36,614 nucleotides of DNA, taken from the NCBI GenBank assembly GCA_002731695.1, contig PCCK01000082.1:1-36614 (forward strand), given 5' to 3'. Numbering within the stretch: the stretch's first letter is position 1; each line of letters opens with the position of its first letter. Source of the stretch: Porticoccaceae bacterium (GTDB taxonomy: Bacteria > Pseudomonadota > Gammaproteobacteria > Pseudomonadales > Porticoccaceae). The notes below the pieces were generated by a model. The model did not search any database, was not told the origin of the DNA, and saw only the letters and a list, made by a program, of their open reading frames with translations. A program made the position numbers and the translations under genes. This document shows positions 1 to 7,657 of the stretch, piece by piece.

Positions 1-1
1 C

Positions 2-634
2 GCTCTACACTCATATTACGAAGCTTTACGCGACCGCCTCATTGGCTTTTTCGAAGGCCGTGGCATGACACACAAGCCCAAGCTCATCGGCTTAACAGGT
101 ATAGGTGTAACTCCTGGCACGACCACTATGGCTGCAGGTTTAGCCGGCACGCTATCGCAAACAGGCGAAGGCAACGTCCTTTTGGTTGACATGACCCTAG
201 GCAGCGAATCCGCCCAACAGTTTTACCAAGGAAAAAACGTAACCAATCTCGACCAGCTACTATTAAACGGACCTCCGACTGAAAAGAAAAACGAAGGAAA
301 ACTAGTAGTCGCCGCCGAAGGCACAAATGGGTTCAAACTACCAAAGATATTGCCTAACCGCTTCAACGAGCTCGTGCCCAAACTCAAAACTAGCGAATTC
401 GACTATGTCATTTTCGATATGCCCGCAGTTAGCCCAATTAGCGTAACGCCTCGACTCGCTAGCTTCATGGATGCTGTTTTTCTCGTCATAGAATCCGAGA
501 AAGCTTCCAAAGACGTAGTAAAGCGTGCCACAGAACTCCTCCTGAAAACCAACGACAACATTGGAGCCATCCTCAACAAGACTAAAAGCTACGTACCCCA
601 ACGTCTCCAAGAAGAATATCTAGGCGACCTGTAG
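2..634 (+). CDS. C-terminal part of a GumC/BY-kinase-like EPS chain-length protein (partial)
   Basis: The frame is open to the left edge. The residues before the first visible ATG (65) read like the segment joining the Wzz/GumC membrane region to its cytoplasmic ATPase (a YEALRDRLIGFFEGRG-like stretch), so 65 is probably not the true start and the gene begins outside the window. The visible part is the P-loop ATPase domain of polysaccharide co-polymerase/tyrosine autokinase proteins: a P-loop-like GVTPGTTTMAAGLA, a Walker A'-like VLLVDMTLG, a Walker B-like YVIFDMPA, and an ending ILNKTKSYVPQRLQ typical of the GumC group. The P-loop lacks the invariant lysine (PG-TTT instead of PGxGKT/S) and the A' motif has one Asp, so ATP-dependent kinase activity is doubtful; it may be a structural pseudokinase. 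No tyrosine-rich C-terminal cluster is present. The expected role is control of EPS polymerisation and export at the inner membrane with a Wza-type partner. Confidence 0.75.
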   Translation, partial: ALHSYYEALRDRLIGFFEGRGMTHKPKLIGLTGIGVTPGTTTMAAGLAGTLSQTGEGNVLLVDMTLGSESAQQFYQGKNVTNLDQLLLNGPPTEKKNEGKLVVAAEGTNGFKLPKILPNRFNELVPKLKTSEFDYVIFDMPAVSPISVTPRLASFMDAVFLVIESEKASKDVVKRATELLLKTNDNIGAILNKTKSYVPQRLQEEYLGDL

Positions 635-643
635 TCGAGGAGA

Positions 644-664
644 ATTGCTGATTACGAATTGATT
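644..664. repeat. Copy of the short ATCA-type interspersed repeat
   Basis: Just after the stop of the first gene, the word ctgattacgaat (648-659) recurs exactly at 3617-3628. It belongs to the degenerate repeat family described at 3570 and 3811. The rest of the gap to 800 shows no recognisable gene, promoter or terminator. Confidence 0.4.
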
Positions 665-799
665 TTGTGTGGCTCAGAACGCTGGGCGAGGATGGTCAAT
701 TCGCTTGGCATTGGCCGAGCTGAAGCGAAGGGCCCATGTGTTGAGTGTCCTCTGAGCGAAGACAACCGCAACGGATTGGAATATAGTTGGAAAAAATAA

Positions 800-1009
800 T
801 TTATCTACGTTTTCAAGGCTACACAAGAGTGCGCCGATGAAGTCCATGCCCAGCTTGTTCTTTTGAGTAAAATTGCATACATGTCAAAAAAGCGGCAATT
901 AGTGCTCAAAGAAAAGCGAAGGAAGCTCTCTTCTCAGACAGCCGGATTCATCAAATACCTCGGAATCGAGTATAAATTTCGTTTCGAGATCAACAACCTA
1001 CAATTATAA
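800..1009 (+). pseudogene. Remnant of a four-helix bundle protein (23S rRNA intervening-sequence family)
   Basis: Translation from 800 to the TAA at 1007-1009 gives about 69 residues that look like the C-terminal two helices of the small four-helix bundle family often annotated '23S rRNA-intervening sequence protein': ATQECADEVHAQLVLLSKIAYM, then a charged helix, then TAGFIKYLGIE, where the family has a conserved E-x(n)-Q-L-x-L-A-x-x-x-GY segment and a GFIxYL end. A stop codon (TAA 797-799) sits directly upstream in frame and the first two helices are missing, so this is a truncated relic. It lies between EPS genes with no link to them. Such genes often appear as strays near repeats and mobile DNA. 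Confidence 0.6.
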
Positions 1010-1033
1010 ATCCACAATTGTCGCCCCGCGACT

Positions 1034-2041
1034 ATGTTCCGGCTCAAACTCTACTACCACGCCAAGCCCTTCCTGCCTTGGAGCCTTCGAATGGCTGTTC
1101 GCCGTTTTTTCGCCTCGCGGAAACGCCAACAAAACAAAGCCACCTGGCCCATTGACCCATCCACAACCACTCCTCCTTCCGGCTGGTCAGGATGGCCCGA
1201 TAAAAAACGCTTCGCATTTCTGCTTTCTCACGACGTTGAAACGCAAATTGGCTACGATAAAATAAGCGATTTAGTCGATCTCGAAGAAAGTCTTGGATTT
1301 CGATCCGTGATAAACTTCATCCCCGAAGGTCAGTATCGCGTAAGCGAGAACCTGGTACAAAACTTAAAAAATCGAGGCTTCGAAGTAGGCGTCCACGGAC
1401 TCCACCATGACGGCAAGCTTTACAACAGCCAAGAGGGCTTCAATCACAGAGCAAAGAAGATCAATCAGTATCTAAAAATATGGGATGCTACCGGTTTTCG
1501 ATCCCCCCTAATGCACCATAATCTCGATTGGCTGCATAAGCTCAATATCACCTACGACAGCTCAACCTTCGACACCGATCCCTTCGAGCCACAACCCGAT
1601 GGCCTCGGAACCATTTTTCCAAAATGGATTCCAAGACCTAACGGAGAGCATAGCCCAGGTAGCGGAGAACAGAAGCCAGAGGCCAGAGAGCGGATCTCGG
1701 ATTCCCGACCCCAGTCCTCAAACCTCGACGGCTACGTCGAACTCCCGTATACCCTCCCCCAAGACAGCACACTCTACCTTTTACTAAAAGAGCAAACAAT
1801 AGACATCTGGAAAACGAAAATAGCCTGGCTCGCCCAACACGGCGGTATGGCCTTCCTCAATGTCCACCCAGACTACATCGATTTTGACGGCAAAGGCACT
1901 CGGAATCAATATCCAGCTCCATACTACGCCAATTTCCTAAAACACATCAAAGAGACCTACACCAACCAATACTGGCAAGCCACTCCCAATGGAGTAGCAC
2001 AGTTTTTCGTTAACCGCAAAGAACGCCCCCAGTCACTTTAA
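1034..2041 (+). CDS. Polysaccharide deacetylase family protein (NodB-like fold)
   Basis: This 335-residue protein resembles EPS-locus polysaccharide deacetylases. The metal and catalytic motif is FLLSHDVE (about residues 62-69, in place of TFDDG) and the second motif is GVHGLHHDG, with His121 and His125 in an H-x3-H arrangement. A later GFRSP segment (about 157-161) matches the family's RxP motif. It probably removes acetyl groups from, or otherwise acts on, a sugar of the EPS repeat. No signal peptide is obvious; the N-terminus is basic (MFRLKLYYHAKPFLPW). Residues about 200-233 form a low-complexity, hydrophilic insert encoded by repeat-like DNA (see 1633-1735); the flanking sequence resumes in frame with GYVELPYTLPQDSTL, so the gene looks intact. 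The start at 1034 is the first ATG after an AT-rich stretch. It could also be a carbohydrate esterase of another CE4 subgroup. Confidence 0.82.
   Translation: MFRLKLYYHAKPFLPWSLRMAVRRFFASRKRQQNKATWPIDPSTTTPPSGWSGWPDKKRFAFLLSHDVETQIGYDKISDLVDLEESLGFRSVINFIPEGQYRVSENLVQNLKNRGFEVGVHGLHHDGKLYNSQEGFNHRAKKINQYLKIWDATGFRSPLMHHNLDWLHKLNITYDSSTFDTDPFEPQPDGLGTIFPKWIPRPNGEHSPGSGEQKPEARERISDSRPQSSNLDGYVELPYTLPQDSTLYLLLKEQTIDIWKTKIAWLAQHGGMAFLNVHPDYIDFDGKGTRNQYPAPYYANFLKHIKETYTNQYWQATPNGVAQFFVNRKERPQSL
1633..1735 (+). repeat. Repeat-like low-complexity insert inside the deacetylase gene
   Basis: This segment encodes a Ser/Glu/Arg/Pro-rich stretch with no place in a NodB-type core. It contains ccagaggccagagagc, a ggatctcggattcccgac run and ccccagtcctcaaacctc. 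Similar words (atctcagtcctcagtcctc at 4450-4468, and cctcag/ccaatccag words near 30,690-30,715) occur in the other repeat stretches. The length keeps the reading frame. Confidence 0.5.
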
Positions 2042-2127
2042 GTCCTTAATTTCCTTTGCTGTTAAGTATCCCCCAATCAGCCCGATCTTCCCCATTGTAG
2101 ACTCTTAAAATCTTTCAATTTTCTCAA

Positions 2128-3555
2128 ATGATTAGATTAAGACACAAACTCTTGATCCACGGTCTTCGCATATTCGACCAGCTATCTTTAGCGATTAGTC
2201 TGTTTATTGTAGTCGCACTCGCCAAAGGCGTTAACTCATTACCGCATATCTACATTGTCTTCAATCGCGAATATAAACTATTCGAATCCGTCGGCCTCAT
2301 TCTAATGCTCGTCGCCTGGACTTTCGTGTCCAATCGTTTCATCAAATACGACACAGGCCGCTTTGTTTCCTTCAATCAACAGGTCTACAGACTCTTCAAA
2401 GCCAGCACGACAACGGCTTTTATTCTCTTATTAGCTGGTGTCGTTTTCGACTTCGAAACCCTTGGGCTAAAATCCATCGCTATTTTTTGGTGTACAAATA
2501 ATCTCTTTGGGCTCTTTGCCCGTTGTACAGTTCGTCTCCTCCTCCGCTTAACTCGTAGCGTCAAGTCTAATTTTCGCAATGTGATTATAGTCGGAACTAA
2601 TCCCGACGCAAAAGCCTTCGCCAAAAAAGTCGCTGACAAAACAGAACTTGGGTATCAGATAATCGGATACATAACAGCCCCGTACGAAGCACCAGACGAA
2701 GCACCAAAAATGTTTCTCGGCCAAATCGAAAAATTACCTGAGATACTCGAAACCGAGAAAATAGACGAGGTCATCATCTGCATCCCTTTTCAAAGAAACA
2801 TTAAAGCGATCACTCAAATTATTACCCTAGGTTACGACCTAGGGATAGTCGTTCGCTTTACACCTGAATCAAACTATACAGGTATCCTCAAAAGCCTAAA
2901 CATCGAGACCTTCGACGGAAACACAATCATCACCTTCTTCCGTGAAAGCCACGTTCTCCAGCTCCTCATTAAACGCTTCATGGACATCGCAGGATCCGCA
3001 CTGATGCTTCTCTTGCTTAGCCCTCTGCTTGCTCTCGTCGCCCTGCTCGTAAAACTCGACAGTAAGGGTCCCATCTTATTCGCCCAAGAACGAGTCGGCA
3101 TGAACAAGCGTAGCTTCAAACTTCTCAAATTCCGCTCCATGGTCGCGAACGCCGAGGAGCTAAAAGCCAAACTCGTCGACCAAAACGAAGTCGACGGACC
3201 TGTATTCAAAATCAAAAAAGATCCCCGCATCACGCGAGTCGGTCGCTTTATTCGCAAGACCAGCATCGACGAGCTCCCCCAGCTCTGGAACGCCTTCATC
3301 GGAGATATTTCGCTAGTCGGCCCAAGGCCGCCTCTCTTCAGCGAGGTCGATCAGTATCAGTGGCTTTTCCGCCGCCGCATATCCGTTAAACCCGGCATCA
3401 CTTGTCTGTGGCAAGTCAGCGGCCGCAACGAGCTCAGCTTCGACGAGTGGATGGAGCTGGACAAGCAATATATCGAGAACTGGTCCATCTGGCTCGACCT
3501 CAAGATACTCCTCAAGACAATCCCCGCGATACTCCTAGGCCGAGGCGCCTCCTGA
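2128..3555 (+). CDS. Undecaprenyl-phosphate sugar phosphotransferase (polyprenyl glycosylphosphotransferase, WcaJ/PssY type)
   Basis: This 475-residue membrane protein is the likely initiating enzyme, moving a hexose-1-phosphate from a nucleotide sugar to undecaprenyl phosphate. The N-terminal half has about four hydrophobic segments (about 15-130), followed by a CoA-binding/Rossmann-like region (NVIIVGTNPDAKAFAKKV, about 151-168). The C-terminal catalytic domain begins KRFMDIAGSALMLLLLSPLL (about 282-301) and carries the family signatures FAQERVGMNKR, FKLLKFRSM, DPRITRVGRFIRKTSIDELP, GDISLVGPRPP and KPGITCLWQVSGRN. Length and domain order fit the complete WcaJ-like family. It sits between a deacetylase and the Alg14/Alg13-like enzyme that would add a following sugar. 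The start is the ATG at 2128, after an AT-rich leader without a clear Shine-Dalgarno sequence. The exact sugar (glucose or galactose) cannot be read from the sequence. Confidence 0.93.
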   Translation: MIRLRHKLLIHGLRIFDQLSLAISLFIVVALAKGVNSLPHIYIVFNREYKLFESVGLILMLVAWTFVSNRFIKYDTGRFVSFNQQVYRLFKASTTTAFILLLAGVVFDFETLGLKSIAIFWCTNNLFGLFARCTVRLLLRLTRSVKSNFRNVIIVGTNPDAKAFAKKVADKTELGYQIIGYITAPYEAPDEAPKMFLGQIEKLPEILETEKIDEVIICIPFQRNIKAITQIITLGYDLGIVVRFTPESNYTGILKSLNIETFDGNTIITFFRESHVLQLLIKRFMDIAGSALMLLLLSPLLALVALLVKLDSKGPILFAQERVGMNKRSFKLLKFRSMVANAEELKAKLVDQNEVDGPVFKIKKDPRITRVGRFIRKTSIDELPQLWNAFIGDISLVGPRPPLFSEVDQYQWLFRRRISVKPGITCLWQVSGRNELSFDEWMELDKQYIENWSIWLDLKILLKTIPAILLGRGAS

Positions 3556-3569
3556 CGCAAAGCGTTAGG
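3551..3569. repeat. Hairpin overlapping a stop codon, possible REP-like element or weak terminator
   Basis: The arms cctgacgc and gcgttagg pair over 8 bp (one G-T pair) around an AAA loop and overlap the TGA stop of the sugar transferase. No T-run follows, so a classical intrinsic terminator is unlikely. A similar GC-rich hairpin overlaps the stop codon at 27,389-27,391. Confidence 0.45.
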
Positions 3570-3635
3570 AATTGCTAATCACTGATCGAAGATGACTAAT
3601 TGCTAATCGCTTATCACTGATTACGAATCAAACTA
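3570..3635. repeat. Degenerate short repeats (attgctaatc / atcactgat)
   Basis: Within 60 bases the words attgctaatc (3571 and 3599), aatcactgatcg (3577), cttatcactgatta and ctgattacgaat (3617) follow one another with a spacing of roughly 7-9 bases. This is a decayed tandem array of an ATCA-type unit. Related stretches occur throughout the window. Confidence 0.6.
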
Positions 3636-3810
3636 CCAAACTGAATTTTCCACGTTCACAAAACAACCTATTGTCGCACAGCGACACTCGAAGAAACCGA
3701 TAAGTCGGGTCTAATTAAGATGCAGCCTCAACCTGACAAAACAATCATACCAATGGTCAGGGTTCGCATATCGCGAACATAGATTGGCTTCGCTAAAAAA
3801 GGTTTTTCTT
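3636..3810. other. Intergenic stretch with two small perfect hairpins
   Basis: No gene is visible. There are two perfect inverted repeats: tgtcgc/gcgaca with a 3-base loop (3672-3686) and gttcgc/gcgaac with a 5-base loop (3772-3788). A related ttgtcgc-ccc-gcgac word lies at about 1018-1031, just before the deacetylase. They may be REP-like palindromes. No promoter can be supported. Confidence 0.4.
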
Positions 3811-3892
3811 CAATTCGCAATTTGAAATCTGCAATTCACAATCAGCCGAAGGCCACCGATCAGTGATCACCGATCAGCGATTATCGACAAAA
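3811..3892. repeat. Degenerate short repeats providing the start of the next gene
   Basis: The run contains attcgcaattt, gcaattcacaatcagccgaag, and gatcagtgatcaccgatcag with gcgattatcg. The word aatcagccgaag (3840-3851) recurs exactly at 27,474-27,485. The array runs past the GTG start at 3863, so the first ten codons or so of the downstream protein are repeat-derived. Confidence 0.6.
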
Positions 3893-4969
3893 CGTCCCCG
3901 TGTTTTAGCCCTCTCCTCCGGTGGCGGTCACTGGGTACAGCTGCTACGGCTACGTCCCGCCTTCGAAGGTTCCGACGTTACCTACGCTACTGTTAGTCGT
4001 GGTTATGAATCCGAAGTCGACGGGGCCAAGTTTCGTCCGATCATCGACTCCAATCGCGACACTAAGTTCAAACTCATCCTCTGCTTCCTCAGTATAGCCT
4101 GGAGCATCATTCGAATCTGGCCAAATACCATCATCACAACCGGGGCCGCGCCTGGGTTCTTCGCCATTTTCGTTGGCAAAATTCTCAGACGTAAAACCAT
4201 CTGGGTCGACAGCATCGCCAACGCCGAAGAACTCTCCCTTTCCGGCCAAAAAACCGGCAAATACGTAGATCACTGGCTGACCCAATGGGAGCACCTCGCC
4301 AAGCCCGAAGGCCCCCATTATTACGGTGATGTCCTGGGAAACGATGCTTCTGGCGAGGCAATCGCCGATCGCAAATCGCTCATCACTGATCAAGGAACAA
4401 GCACGCAACAAACCTCCTCGTCTCGCTGTAGTATCACGGAGGCGGAAGATCTCAGTCCTCAGTCCTCTGACTTCAATACACAAAAATCCTTTCGGATTTT
4501 TGTGACCGTAGGAACCGACCAGCACTTCAACCGGATGGTGAAGATTGTCGATGATTGGGCAGCAAATCACCCTGAAATAGAAATATTCGTGCAAATCGGT
4601 GAGACCGACTATACTCCGAAAAACATCCCCTTTTCTAAGTTTTTAGAACCCAGCGAGTTTATCGCGAAGGTTCGATCGGCATCCCTTGTAGTCGGGCATG
4701 CGGGAATGGGAACCATTTTGACCGCACTCAGGCATCAGAAACCCATTTTAGTTATGCCAAAACTGGCCAGGCTAGGTGAACACCGCAACGAGCACCAAAC
4801 GGCCACCGCTAAGCACCTTTCTCTAAAAAAGCGCGTAAAAGTCGCATTCAATGAGCACGAACTGCATTCGATACTCGAAAACCTCGATGATCTATCAACC
4901 TCGGGTAAAATTGGGGCCCGCGCTAGCGAATCGCTCACACACTATCTAAAGGCGTCGATTCAAAAATAG
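3863..4969 (+). CDS. Fused Alg14-Alg13-like (EpsE/PssD plus EpsF/PssE type) glycosyltransferase
   Basis: The 368-residue product joins two halves that are often separate proteins. Residues about 12-160 are Alg14/PssD-like: RVLALSSGGGHWVQLLRL, a hydrophobic segment near 68-85, then TIITTGAAPGFFAIFVGKI and the KTIWVDSIANAEELSLSG signature. Residues about 208-368 are the Alg13/PssE-like GT28 C-terminal domain: FVTVGTDQHFNRMVKIVDDW, SLVVGHAGMGTILTAL, PILVMPKLARLGEHRNEHQ. In this family the first half anchors the enzyme at the membrane and the second half binds the nucleotide sugar, adding the second sugar to the lipid-linked intermediate made by the upstream sugar transferase. The linker (about 161-207) is low-complexity and encoded by repeat DNA. 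The start is the GTG at 3863, inside a repeat stretch; codons 1-10 (MITDQRLSTK) are repeat-derived and not family-like. Confidence 0.88.
   Translation: MITDQRLSTKRPRVLALSSGGGHWVQLLRLRPAFEGSDVTYATVSRGYESEVDGAKFRPIIDSNRDTKFKLILCFLSIAWSIIRIWPNTIITTGAAPGFFAIFVGKILRRKTIWVDSIANAEELSLSGQKTGKYVDHWLTQWEHLAKPEGPHYYGDVLGNDASGEAIADRKSLITDQGTSTQQTSSSRCSITEAEDLSPQSSDFNTQKSFRIFVTVGTDQHFNRMVKIVDDWAANHPEIEIFVQIGETDYTPKNIPFSKFLEPSEFIAKVRSASLVVGHAGMGTILTALRHQKPILVMPKLARLGEHRNEHQTATAKHLSLKKRVKVAFNEHELHSILENLDDLSTSGKIGARASESLTHYLKASIQK
4360..4482 (+). repeat. In-frame repeat stretch encoding the inter-domain linker
   Basis: The segment includes gatcgcaaatcgctcatcac, tgatcaaggaac, and atctcagtcctcagtcctct (4450-4469), matching the word types of the intergenic repeats. 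It translates as a Ser/Thr/Gln/Asp-rich linker without hydrophobic core residues, exactly between the Alg14-like and Alg13-like domains. Confidence 0.6.
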
Positions 4970-4992
4970 AGCGTTAATTCCTCCAGGAGCAT

Positions 4993-5993
4993 GTGAAATT
5001 AACGCTTCTCCGCATGTTAACCAGTCGAATAGATTCTCCTATCTCCAGTATGGACTCAGGCAACCCTATCAGAAAACGATCCGAACGAAGGTCAGAGGTT
5101 GGCGATTACCGATCAGTGATTCGTGATCAGAGATCCTTGCAACGCGAGGCCTACGTACTCGTAACCCCCATCTACAATGAAGAGGCGTACATCACTCAGA
5201 CGATAGCATCGGTGCTTTCGCAAACAATCCTTCCTGCGGAATGGGTTATCGTCAGCGATAGACCGACCGCACAGATGGGATCGTAAAAGAGGTGGCTCGG
5301 AAGCACCCCTGGATCAAGCTCATTCGAGTAGAGGACAACAATGGAGTCGGGTTCGAGCGGGTTGTCTCGAACACGGAGAAAGGCATCACGTCAGTTTCGG
5401 CTCAAAACTATTCCTACTTGGGGTTACTCGATGCTGACGTAGCCTTTCAAGAGGACTATTTCCAGCGTCTCATGGGAGAGTTTTCCAAAGATCCTCAACT
5501 CGGCCTCGCTGGTGGCGTCGCTATCGATGTCGGCCGCCCCAAGGACCAATTTCCTCGCAACCGTCAAGACGTCCCCGGTGCGTTGCAGTTTTTCAGAAGG
5601 GGATGTTTCGAATCGATAGGAAAATTTTTCCCCATCCCAGAAGGAGGCTGGGACAGTATCACTTGCATGAGTGCCAGAATGAGGGTGTACACAACATGAT
5701 TGATTACGCACTTAGTTGTCGATCACCTTAAACCAAGAAAAACAATGTACGGCGGTGCCTTAAAACGAAAATAGCAACTAGGGATACGTGACTATGCCCT
5801 AGGCTAACATCCCTTGTTCGGGCTAGCATAGTGCGTTGGGCACTGGTTTCGCGAACGCCCTTACATCCTCGCTAGCACCGCGCGGTTTCTTGGCTGTATT
5901 TTTGCAACCATAGCTGGTCGTGAGCGAATAATATCAAAAGGCTTCATTCGGCACGCTCGCGAAGAGCAACTTGGACGACTGAAAGGTAAATAA
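4993..5993 (+). pseudogene. Broken GT2 glycosyltransferase, decayed paralogue of the gene at 9141-10079
   Basis: The start is the GTG at 4993, with an AGGAGC Shine-Dalgarno 4 bases upstream. From YVLVTPIYNEEAYITQTIAS the sequence follows the intact GT2 at 9141-10079 nearly word for word. A 4-base deletion (the paralogue has gatagatcaaccgacc, this copy gatagaccgacc, near 5260) shifts the frame into a stop at 5284-5286. The other frame resumes (WIKLIRVEDNNGVGFERVV, LGLLDADVAFQEDYF with the Asp-x-Asp motif, VPGALQFFRRGCFES) until a stop near 5700. Beyond that, family-like C-terminal sequence is still visible in pieces, ending RPYILASTARFLGC...EEQLGRLKGK with TAA at 5991-5993. That tail is typical of this GT2 group but differs from the intact paralogue's tail, so the duplication was followed by divergence or recombination. 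Confidence 0.85.
5075..5142 (+). repeat. Repeat stretch in the N-terminal coding part of the GT2 pseudogene
   Basis: It contains ggcgattaccgatcagtgat, tcgtgatcagagatcc and a gaaggtcagagg word, the same vocabulary as the intergenic ATCA-type repeats. It lies in frame between the presumed start and the first GT2 beta strand. In the paralogue at 9141 a different repeat stretch occupies the equivalent place. Confidence 0.55.
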
Positions 5994-6010
5994 GCAAGCT
6001 CTCAAACAAG

Positions 6011-6664
6011 ATGGTCATTCTGAATTTCCATGGTATAGGTCCAATCACCCGTGATATAGACGCTGGCGAGAAAGATTGTTGGATAAACCTACGATTTCTA
6101 GAAGAAATCCTGGATTATGTTGCCCCTCGAAAAGACATCAAACTCACCGTCGACGACGGAAACGAGTCTGATGTAACGTTCCTTCTTCCTGCCCTGAAAG
6201 AGCGGAACTTAAAGTGCACATTCTTTCTCTGTTCGGATCGGACAGACAAACCAACGTTTTTAGACAAAGACCAAATCCTCGAAATCCGCTCTGCTGGAAT
6301 GTCAATCGGCAATCACGGCAAGTACCACAAGTCCTGGAAAGGACTGACTGGAGAGTCATTGCTTGAGGAGATATTGGAAAGCAAAGAATCCCTAGAATTA
6401 TTAATTGCGGACTCCATCACCGCCGCTGCGTGCCCTTTCGGGGGGTATGATAGGTTTAGCCTAAAACAACTCAAAAAGCTTGAATACGATAAAGTATACA
6501 CAAGCGATGCTGGACGATGCTCTCCTTCGGACTGGCTAACTAGGAGAAATACAATACGGCGATCCATGTCCATTGGCGATGTCAAATCGATAATCAACCG
6601 AAAGCCCAGCGTAATCCAGGAAGTGAAGATGCGGACAAAAACCCTAATAAAACGACTTCGATAG
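6011..6664 (+). CDS. Small polysaccharide deacetylase (NodB domain)
   Basis: The 217-residue protein is close to a minimal NodB-type carbohydrate esterase domain. It begins MVILNFHGIGP, the family's first strand. It has KLTVDDGNESD with Asp48/Asp49 (variant of TFDDG), IGNHGKYHKSW with His102 and His106 as metal ligands, and AACPFGGYD (about 138-146), equivalent to the RxPYG/FGxxN region. No signal peptide or membrane segment is seen, so it probably acts on a cytoplasmic lipid-linked sugar or sugar precursor. It starts 18 bases after the pseudogene and is followed after 19 bases by a GT2 gene, suggesting one transcript. Unlike the deacetylase at 1034, it has no repeat insert. Confidence 0.85.
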   Translation: MVILNFHGIGPITRDIDAGEKDCWINLRFLEEILDYVAPRKDIKLTVDDGNESDVTFLLPALKERNLKCTFFLCSDRTDKPTFLDKDQILEIRSAGMSIGNHGKYHKSWKGLTGESLLEEILESKESLELLIADSITAAACPFGGYDRFSLKQLKKLEYDKVYTSDAGRCSPSDWLTRRNTIRRSMSIGDVKSIINRKPSVIQEVKMRTKTLIKRLR

Positions 6665-6683
6665 AATACACATTCACAATTCA

Positions 6684-7631
6684 ATGAAACCAGATGTATC
6701 AATAGTCATTGTTTCGTACAACACACGCGATTTAACAGTCGCTTGCATTGATTCTATAATAAAAGAGACAAAAAAGTTCAGCTACGAAATCATCGTCCTA
6801 GACAACAACTCTACTGATGGGTCTGCAGAGGCAATAAAGGAAAAATTCGAAAACGTTACACTGTTTGACAGAAATGAAAACCTGGGTTTTGCCGGAGGAA
6901 ACAACGAAGCGGCACGTCACGCAACCAGTAAGAGACTTCTTATCCTAAATCCTGACACTATTATATTAAACGGTGCGATTGACAACCTATTGCAATATGC
7001 CGACAAGAATCCTGATGCACGTCTTTGGGGAGGTCGGGCTATTTTCGAGGACGGCTCAACCAATGCCTCTTGTTGGATGGACATGACCTTGTGGAGCACA
7101 GTTTGCAGAGCCTTCGGGTTAACCTGGATGTTTCCAAAGTCGAAACTCTTCAATCCTGAGAGTATACATATATGGGGCGATCTGAGAAACGAGAGAGCTG
7201 TAGATATTGTGGTCGGTTGTTTCCTAATGCTAGACCGCGACTTATGGGTTAAACTCGATGGTTTCAACCCACTGTTCTATATGTATGGCGACGAAGTGGA
7301 TTTATGTATCAGGGCTCGCAAGCTAGGAGCAGCCCCTCGCATCACCCCTGATGCGGAGATCATCCACTATGGTGGCGGCTCGGAGCCATCAAGCGAAGAC
7401 AAGCTAGTAAAAGTATTCAAAGGTCGTATAACAGTGATGAACGAACACTGGTCCTGGATAGCAGCAAAAACGGGAAGTCTGATTATGATTAGCGCCGTCG
7501 CTTTGCGTGCCCTCGCTAGCAAATTCATGAAGCCACCTGAAAGAAAAGGTGCGGGTCAAGACGGTGCCACCCATATCTGGAGCAAAGTTCTTCGCCGAAG
7601 AGAAGAATGGGCCAGCGGATGGAGCCGATAA
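6684..7631 (+). CDS. GT2 family glycosyltransferase (rhamnosyltransferase/WbbL-like)
   Basis: The 315-residue GT-A enzyme starts VSIVIVSYNTRDLTVACIDS and has the nucleotide-binding IIVLDNNSTDGS (about 36-47), the NLGFAGGNNEAA segment, LILNPDTIIL as the Asp-x-Asp-like metal site (about 91-100), and a C-terminal FYMYGDEVDLCIRARKLG and HYGGGS typical of WbbL/RfbF-like transferases. A hydrophobic segment near 260-275 may sit at the membrane. It would add one sugar, often rhamnose in this group, to the lipid-linked EPS unit; the donor is inferred only. It lies between the small deacetylase and PIG-L genes with short gaps, consistent with an operon. A broken relative sits at 10086-11056, sharing the FPKSKL and HxGGGS words. 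Confidence 0.88.
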   Translation: MKPDVSIVIVSYNTRDLTVACIDSIIKETKKFSYEIIVLDNNSTDGSAEAIKEKFENVTLFDRNENLGFAGGNNEAARHATSKRLLILNPDTIILNGAIDNLLQYADKNPDARLWGGRAIFEDGSTNASCWMDMTLWSTVCRAFGLTWMFPKSKLFNPESIHIWGDLRNERAVDIVVGCFLMLDRDLWVKLDGFNPLFYMYGDEVDLCIRARKLGAAPRITPDAEIIHYGGGSEPSSEDKLVKVFKGRITVMNEHWSWIAAKTGSLIMISAVALRALASKFMKPPERKGAGQDGATHIWSKVLRRREEWASGWSR

Positions 7632-7657
7632 CCACCTAGTTCCAACCCAACGCAATC

